Origin: Rhodobacter sp.
Lineage (GTDB): Bacteria; Pseudomonadota; Alphaproteobacteria; Rhodobacterales; Rhodobacteraceae
DNA length: 64,000 bases
Reading direction: 5' to 3'
NCBI GenBank assembly: GCA_027490955.1
Contig: JAIXXB010000023.1
Span: 164,851-228,850, forward strand
Part shown: piece after piece, positions 59,108-64,000 of the stretch
How positions within the stretch are numbered: the stretch's first letter is position 1
Layout: each line of letters starts with the position of its first letter
Position numbers and translations under genes: made by a program
Notes under the pieces: generated by a model
What the model saw: the letters and a program-made list of their open reading frames with translations, nothing else
Database searches by the model: none
What the model was told of the DNA's origin: nothing

Positions 59108-59231
59108 GCGCGCGCCCTTATCAGAATCACAACCCTTCAGGCCGTGATCTTACGGCCAGATCAAGGGCAGGTCAAAGGCACAGCTACAATATCTTGTGTA
59201 TATCTTTCAGAACTGTTTGATCTGCTGCGCC

Positions 59232-60431
59232 TTAGGTCACCTTGGCGCGGGTATGATAGGCAGGGTTATCCCACAGGCGGTTTTGCATGATATCGCCTAT
59301 CACAGCGACAGCGCGTGCGACATCGCCCGCATCGATGAACAGGGGCGTAAAGCCGCAGCGGATCACATCGGGCGCGCGAAAATCACCCACCACGCCGCGC
59401 GCAATCATCGCCTGCATGATGGCATAGGCCTGCGGGTGGCGAAAAGACACTTGGCTGCCGCGCGCATCATGCGCGCGTGGTGTGGCAAGGATCAGATCGG
59501 GGCACACCGCCTCGACCCCTGCAATATACTGATCCATAAGCGCCTGACTGGCGCTTCGCAGATCGTGCAGATCAACCCCGTCCCACACATCTAACGCGGC
59601 CTCCAGCGCGGCCAGTTGCAAAACAGGCGGGGTTCCCACGCGCATCCGGTCAATGCCCGCGCCTGCGCGATAGTCCAGATCAAAGGCAAAGGGCGCTTCA
59701 TGCCCCAGCCAGCCCGACAGGGCTGGGCGGGCCACATCCGCATGGCGCGGGGCCACATAGATAAAGGCAGGCCCACCCGGGCCAGAATTCAGGTATTTAT
59801 AGGTGCAGCCCACCGCAAAATCTGCGCCGCAGCCGGCCAGATCTACGGCGAAGGCCCCTGCCGAATGGGCCAAGTCCCATATTACCAGCGCGCCCGCGTC
59901 ATGGGCGGCGCGGGTCAGCGCGGCCATATCATGGCGGCGGCCCGTGCGATAATCCACCTCGGTCAACATCAAAACGGCAACGCGGTCATCAATCGCCCCC
60001 GCCACGTCTTCGGGGGCAACAGTGTTCAAGACATATCCATCGCCCAAAGTACGGCACAGACCCGCCGCCATATATAAATCAGACGGGAAATTGCCCGTAT
60101 CTGACAAAATCACGCGGCGCGTGGGGCGCATGTCTAGCGCCGAGGCCAGCGCTTGATAGACCTTGATCGACAGCGTATCGCCCAGCACCACATGGCCTGC
60201 CTGAGCCCCAATCAGCGCGGCGATGCGGTCACCCAAACGGCGCGGCAAATCCATCCAGCCAGCGCGGTTCCAGCCGCCAATCAGCATTTGGCCCCATTCA
60301 GCGCTGACCGCTTGCGCCACCCGCGCCGCGGCTTTTCGCGGCAATGGGCCCAGCGAATTGCCATCCAAATAGGTTATCCCTTGGGGCAAATCGAACATCG
60401 CTTTGGTGGCGGCAAAATCGGTCATCGTCAT
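59232..60431 (-). CDS. kynU: Kynureninase
   Basis: ITYLDGNSLGPLPRKAAARV, IWDLAHSAGAFAVDLAGCGADFAVGCTYKYLNSGPGGPAFIYV. Confidence 0.93.
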   Translation of the reverse strand: MTMTDFAATKAMFDLPQGITYLDGNSLGPLPRKAAARVAQAVSAEWGQMLIGGWNRAGWMDLPRRLGDRIAALIGAQAGHVVLGDTLSIKVYQALASALDMRPTRRVILSDTGNFPSDLYMAAGLCRTLGDGYVLNTVAPEDVAGAIDDRVAVLMLTEVDYRTGRRHDMAALTRAAHDAGALVIWDLAHSAGAFAVDLAGCGADFAVGCTYKYLNSGPGGPAFIYVAPRHADVARPALSGWLGHEAPFAFDLDYRAGAGIDRMRVGTPPVLQLAALEAALDVWDGVDLHDLRSASQALMDQYIAGVEAVCPDLILATPRAHDARGSQVSFRHPQAYAIMQAMIARGVVGDFRAPDVIRCGFTPLFIDAGDVARAVAVIGDIMQNRLWDNPAYHTRAKVT

Positions 60432-60598
60432 CCTCCTGTTCCCGCTACCCTGCCTGCAAAGCGCCGCGCTCGCAAGGCGGGCGAAAATGGCGCATCAAGG
60501 GTCGCATTTGATGAGCGCCCCTGCGCGGGCGAAATTTTATGTCAAAGCGATTAATTTTCTCGCAATAATCGAAAAACTGCCTTTGCCCCTGTTGCAAC

Positions 60599-60656
60599 TG
60601 CGCAAAATCGCGTTAATTGCGCGGCAAGAACGGCGCTGTGGCGCAGATTTTGCGCG
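60599..60656. other. Long-range inverted repeat upstream of pntA
   Basis: TGCGCAAAATC (60599-60609) versus GATTTTGCGCG (60646-60656), 10/11 complementary. Confidence 0.45.
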
Positions 60657-60687
60657 CAGCAGCGTGCGGTAGGAAAGGGGATATCCG

Positions 60688-62259
60688 TTGAAAATTGGCG
60701 CTTTAACCGAAATTTTTGCGGGCGAGAATCGCGTGGCGATGACACCCGAGTCCGCCACCCAATTGGTCAAGCTGGGCCATACATGCGTTATTCAGGCAGG
60801 GGCAGGTCTGAAGGCGGGTTTTTCTGATGCCGCTTATCAGGCTGCAGGGGTAGAGGTGCTGAAAACTGCCGCTGCGGTGGTCAAGGCCGCTGATGTGCTG
60901 GTCAAGGTGCGCGGCCCCGAGATGGACGAGGCGAAAGCCCTGCGCAAAGGCCAGACGCTGATTTCCTTTTTCTGGCCCGCGCAAAACCCCGATCTGCTAG
61001 AGGCGGTGAAACAGGCGGGCGCGACAGTGATTGCCATGGATATGGTGCCGCGCATCTCGCGCGCGCAAAAGATGGATGCGCTCTCGTCAATGGCCAATAT
61101 CGCAGGCTACCGCGCTGTGATCGAGGCAGGCAATAATTTTGGCCGTTTCTTTACAGGTCAGGTGACAGCAGCAGGCAAAGTGCCCCCCGCCAAGGTGCTG
61201 ATTGTCGGCGCTGGTGTGGCGGGCCTTGCTGCCACGGGCACATCAGTCTCGCTGGGGGCGATTGTCCATGCCTTTGACGTGCGCCCCGAAGTGGCCGAAC
61301 AAATTGAATCCATGGGGGCAAATTTTGTCTTCCTTGATTTTGCCGATGCCCAAGATGGCGCGGCCACAGGGGGCTATGCCGCCCCATCATCGCCCGAATT
61401 CCGCGAAGCGCAGCTTGCCAAATTCCGCGAATTGGCCCCCGAAATGGATATCGTCATCACCACCGCGCTGATCCCGGGCCGCCCTGCGCCCAAACTGTGG
61501 ACGGCCGATATGGTGGCCATGATGAAAACGGGCAGCGTGATTGTCGACCTTGCCGCCGAACGCGGTGGCAACTGCGATTTGACGGTGCCAGATCAGAAAA
61601 TCGTCTCGGACAATGGCGTGACCATCGTTGGCTATACCGATTTCCCGTCGCGCATGGCGGCTCAAGCCTCGACGCTTTATTCCACCAATATTCGCCACAT
61701 GCTGACCGATCTGACCCCAAAGAAAGACGGGGTCATCGTACATAACATGGAAGATGACGTGATCCGCGGTGCAACTGTTGCCCATGCGGGCGAAATCACC
61801 TATCCGCCGCCACCGCCCAAGATTGCAGCCATTGCAGCGGCCAAACCCAAAGAAAAGGTCAAAGAAGCGACCCCCGAAGAAAAGCGTGCCGCCGAGTCTG
61901 CCGCATTTCGGGCCCAGACCCGCGGCCAAGTGGGCATGCTTATTGGCGGCGGCGCGCTGATCTTGCTGGCAGGTATGTTTACCCCTGCCAGCTTTATGAG
62001 CCACCTGATCGTCTTTGTGCTGTCGTGCTTTATCGGGTTCTCGGTGATTTGGAACGTCGCGCACAGTCTGCACACGCCGCTGATGGCGGTGACCAATGCG
62101 ATTTCCTCGATCATCATTTTGGGGGCCTTGCTGCAAATCGGCTCGGATTCCGCGCTGGTGATGATCCTTGCGGGCCTGTCCGTATTTATGGCGGGCATCA
62201 ATATCTTTGGCGGCTTTATGGTCACGCGCCGTATGCTGGCCATGTTCCAAAAATCCTAA
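60688..62259 (+). CDS. pntA: NAD(P)+ transhydrogenase subunit alpha
   Basis: [61 protein letters not shown]. Confidence 0.95.
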   Translation: MKIGALTEIFAGENRVAMTPESATQLVKLGHTCVIQAGAGLKAGFSDAAYQAAGVEVLKTAAAVVKAADVLVKVRGPEMDEAKALRKGQTLISFFWPAQNPDLLEAVKQAGATVIAMDMVPRISRAQKMDALSSMANIAGYRAVIEAGNNFGRFFTGQVTAAGKVPPAKVLIVGAGVAGLAATGTSVSLGAIVHAFDVRPEVAEQIESMGANFVFLDFADAQDGAATGGYAAPSSPEFREAQLAKFRELAPEMDIVITTALIPGRPAPKLWTADMVAMMKTGSVIVDLAAERGGNCDLTVPDQKIVSDNGVTIVGYTDFPSRMAAQASTLYSTNIRHMLTDLTPKKDGVIVHNMEDDVIRGATVAHAGEITYPPPPPKIAAIAAAKPKEKVKEATPEEKRAAESAAFRAQTRGQVGMLIGGGALILLAGMFTPASFMSHLIVFVLSCFIGFSVIWNVAHSLHTPLMAVTNAISSIIILGALLQIGSDSALVMILAGLSVFMAGINIFGGFMVTRRMLAMFQKS

Positions 62260-62270
62260 GGAGACGGCAG

Positions 62271-63698
62271 ATGGAAATGGGTTTTACAACAGCAGCTTAT
62301 GTGATTGCTGCCGTGCTGTTCATCCTGTCTTTGGGGGGACTTTCGGGGCAAGAAAGCGCTAAGCGCGCAGTTTGGTATGGGATTGCGGGCATGGCGCTGG
62401 CTGTGCTGGCCACTTTGGCGGCCGCATCGGGCGCATGGCTGGCCGCCGCGCTGATCGCAGCAGGCGGGGTGATTGGCTGGATCGTTGCCCAGCGCGTGCA
62501 GATGACAGAAATGCCCCAATTGGTGGCGGCCATGCACTCGCTGGTGGGTCTTGCGGCGGTTTTCATCGGCTTTAACGCCGACTTGGAACTGACCCGCGTT
62601 CTGGCGATGGATGATGCCGCCAAGAAAACGCTAGAAGGGTTTGCGGCGCTCTTGGCCAAGAAAGACGCCGTCGAGCAGACCATTTTGCGCGTTGAGGTCT
62701 TTCTTGGCGTGTTCATCGGGGCGGTCACCTTTACAGGGTCGGTGATTGCCTTTGGCAAATTGGCAGGGCGCGTTGACGGCAAGGCGAAAAAATTGCCGGG
62801 GGGCCATGTGCTGAACGCAGGGGCGGCGATAGGATCGCTGGTGCTGCTTGGGGTCTATCTGCAAACGGGCGCGCTTTGGCCGCTGGTTGTGATGACGCTG
62901 CTGGCGTTTTTCATCGGCTACCATTTGATTATGGGCATTGGCGGGGCCGATATGCCCGTGGTCGTGTCGATGCTGAACAGCTATTCGGGCTGGGCGGCCT
63001 CGGCGATTGGCTTTTCGCTGTCCAATGATCTGTTGATCGTGGTGGGCGCGCTGGTGGGCTCGTCTGGTGCGATTTTGTCCTATATCATGTGCAAGGCGAT
63101 GAACCGCAGCTTTATCTCGGTGATTTTGGGCGGCTTTGGCGGCACGACTGGCCCTGCGATGGAAATCGTGGGCGAACAGGTGGCGATTGATACCGATGGC
63201 GTGGCTGCCGCGCTGAATGATGCCGATAGCGTCATTATCATCCCCGGCTACGGCATGGCCGTGGCGCAGGCGCAGCAGGCGGTGTCAGAACTGACGCGCA
63301 AATTGCGGGCCAAGGGCAAGAACGTGCGCTTTGCCATTCACCCCGTGGCGGGCCGCCTGCCGGGCCATATGAACGTGCTTTTGGCCGAGGCGAAGGTGCC
63401 CTATGACATCGTGCTGGAAATGGATGAAATCAACGAAGATTTCCCCAGCACGGATGTGGCGATAGTGATTGGCAGCAATGACATCGTAAATCCCGCCGCC
63501 CAAGAAGATCCGAATTCGCCCATCGCTGGCATGCCCGTGCTGGAATGCTGGAAGGCGAAACTGGTGATCGTGTCAAAGCGCGGCCAAGGCACAGGCTATT
63601 CAGGCATCGAGAACCCCTTGTTCTACAAAGAAAACACCCGCATGTTCTATGGCGATGCGAAGAAATCTTTGGATGCCCTGCTGCCGCTGATCGCCTAA
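62271..63698 (+). CDS. pntB: NAD(P)+ transhydrogenase subunit beta
   Basis: [61 protein letters not shown]; start internal to the listed ORF. Confidence 0.95.
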   Translation: MEMGFTTAAYVIAAVLFILSLGGLSGQESAKRAVWYGIAGMALAVLATLAAASGAWLAAALIAAGGVIGWIVAQRVQMTEMPQLVAAMHSLVGLAAVFIGFNADLELTRVLAMDDAAKKTLEGFAALLAKKDAVEQTILRVEVFLGVFIGAVTFTGSVIAFGKLAGRVDGKAKKLPGGHVLNAGAAIGSLVLLGVYLQTGALWPLVVMTLLAFFIGYHLIMGIGGADMPVVVSMLNSYSGWAASAIGFSLSNDLLIVVGALVGSSGAILSYIMCKAMNRSFISVILGGFGGTTGPAMEIVGEQVAIDTDGVAAALNDADSVIIIPGYGMAVAQAQQAVSELTRKLRAKGKNVRFAIHPVAGRLPGHMNVLLAEAKVPYDIVLEMDEINEDFPSTDVAIVIGSNDIVNPAAQEDPNSPIAGMPVLECWKAKLVIVSKRGQGTGYSGIENPLFYKENTRMFYGDAKKSLDALLPLIA

Positions 63699-63704
63699 AA
63701 CACC

Positions 63705-63726
63705 AAGGGGGCGCTCGCGCCCCCTT
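63705..63726. terminator. Perfect hairpin AAGGGGGCGC-TC-GCGCCCCCTT
   Basis: 10-bp perfect stem right after the pntB stop; same hairpin core as 12765-12782 in the other orientation. Confidence 0.65.
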
Positions 63727-63750
63727 AGGACAGTTGTTAAAAAATGTTGC

Positions 63751-63781
63751 TTTCTTCTTTTCCCAAATATCCTCGGGGGTG
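63751..63781. repeat. Half copy of dispersed repeat (copy 6)
   Basis: TTTCTTCTTTTCCCAAATATCCTCGGGGGTG. Confidence 0.65.
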
Positions 63782-63870
63782 ACATTCCAAAATTACATGG
63801 CACACGATTTGCCTTGTAAATACAGCGTGTTTGCAGTTATTCTGGCGTTGCAGAGATACTTTTTTGGTAT

Positions 63871-63901
63871 CAATTGCACACAATTTGCACAGCGATGTGC
63901 A
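63871..63901. other. Direct and inverted repeats upstream of the edge integrase
   Basis: CAATTGCACA / CAATTTGCACA tandem, then TGCACA-GCGA-TGTGCA inverted repeat. Confidence 0.5.
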
Positions 63902-63944
63902 GTGTGTTTAACGCAATTGCAACTTCGTCCTACAGGCTTCGCAC

Positions 63945-64000
63945 ATGGCAACGATTACCAAGCTTCCCTCGGGAAAATACCGCGCGCAAATTCGGCGCAA
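63945..64000 (+). CDS. Truncated (window edge) N-terminus of a putative tyrosine integrase
   Basis: MATITKLPSGKYRAQIRR..., typical integrase N-terminus; only 18 codons visible. Confidence 0.5.
   Translation, partial: MATITKLPSGKYRAQIRR

Noticed and set aside
1-64000. CRISPR array or defence island
   Set aside because: No regularly spaced direct repeats and no cas, restriction, toxin-antitoxin or transposase genes recognised by reading the ORFs.

Overview
The window looks like ordinary core chromosome of a high-GC alphaproteobacterium, most likely Rhodobacteraceae. This is judged from gene content and neighbourhoods such as CNNM transporter-xerD / aroK-aroB, the lon-HU region with three nearby tRNAs, and tpa-tauR-xsc. 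I support about 55 protein-coding genes and three tRNAs (Val-CAC, Val-TAC, Asp-GTC). Main modules: shikimate genes aroK-aroB; a polar amino-acid ABC transporter; tgt; lon; an HU-like protein; ispG; an N-acetylmuramoyl-L-alanine amidase and PBP1A; prfB; a bactofilin/M23 peptidase pair; an AsmA-like protein and queA; lpdA; a LacI regulator/glycerate kinase/glpD cluster; a taurine dissimilation cluster tpa-tauR-xsc-tauE-like-acetate kinase; an APH-like kinase plus DMGDH/GcvT-family oxidoreductase; a GH3 enzyme and L,D-transpeptidase; kynU; and pntAB. The last 56 bases begin what looks like a tyrosine integrase, so an integrated element may start at the right edge. I found no CRISPR array, recognisable defence system or transposase, and no clearly new multi-gene system. 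The most interesting non-coding signals are: (1) paired direct repeats with identical 23-bp spacing upstream of both tpa and xsc, probable TauR operators; (2) a dispersed intergenic repeat family (core CCAAATATCC...GGGGG) found as two full hairpins, two half copies and two diverged copies; (3) a compact acetate kinase at the end of the taurine operon where pta would be expected; (4) a perfect 14-bp-stem hairpin at 22619-22657; (5) convergent genes overlapping at their 3' ends.
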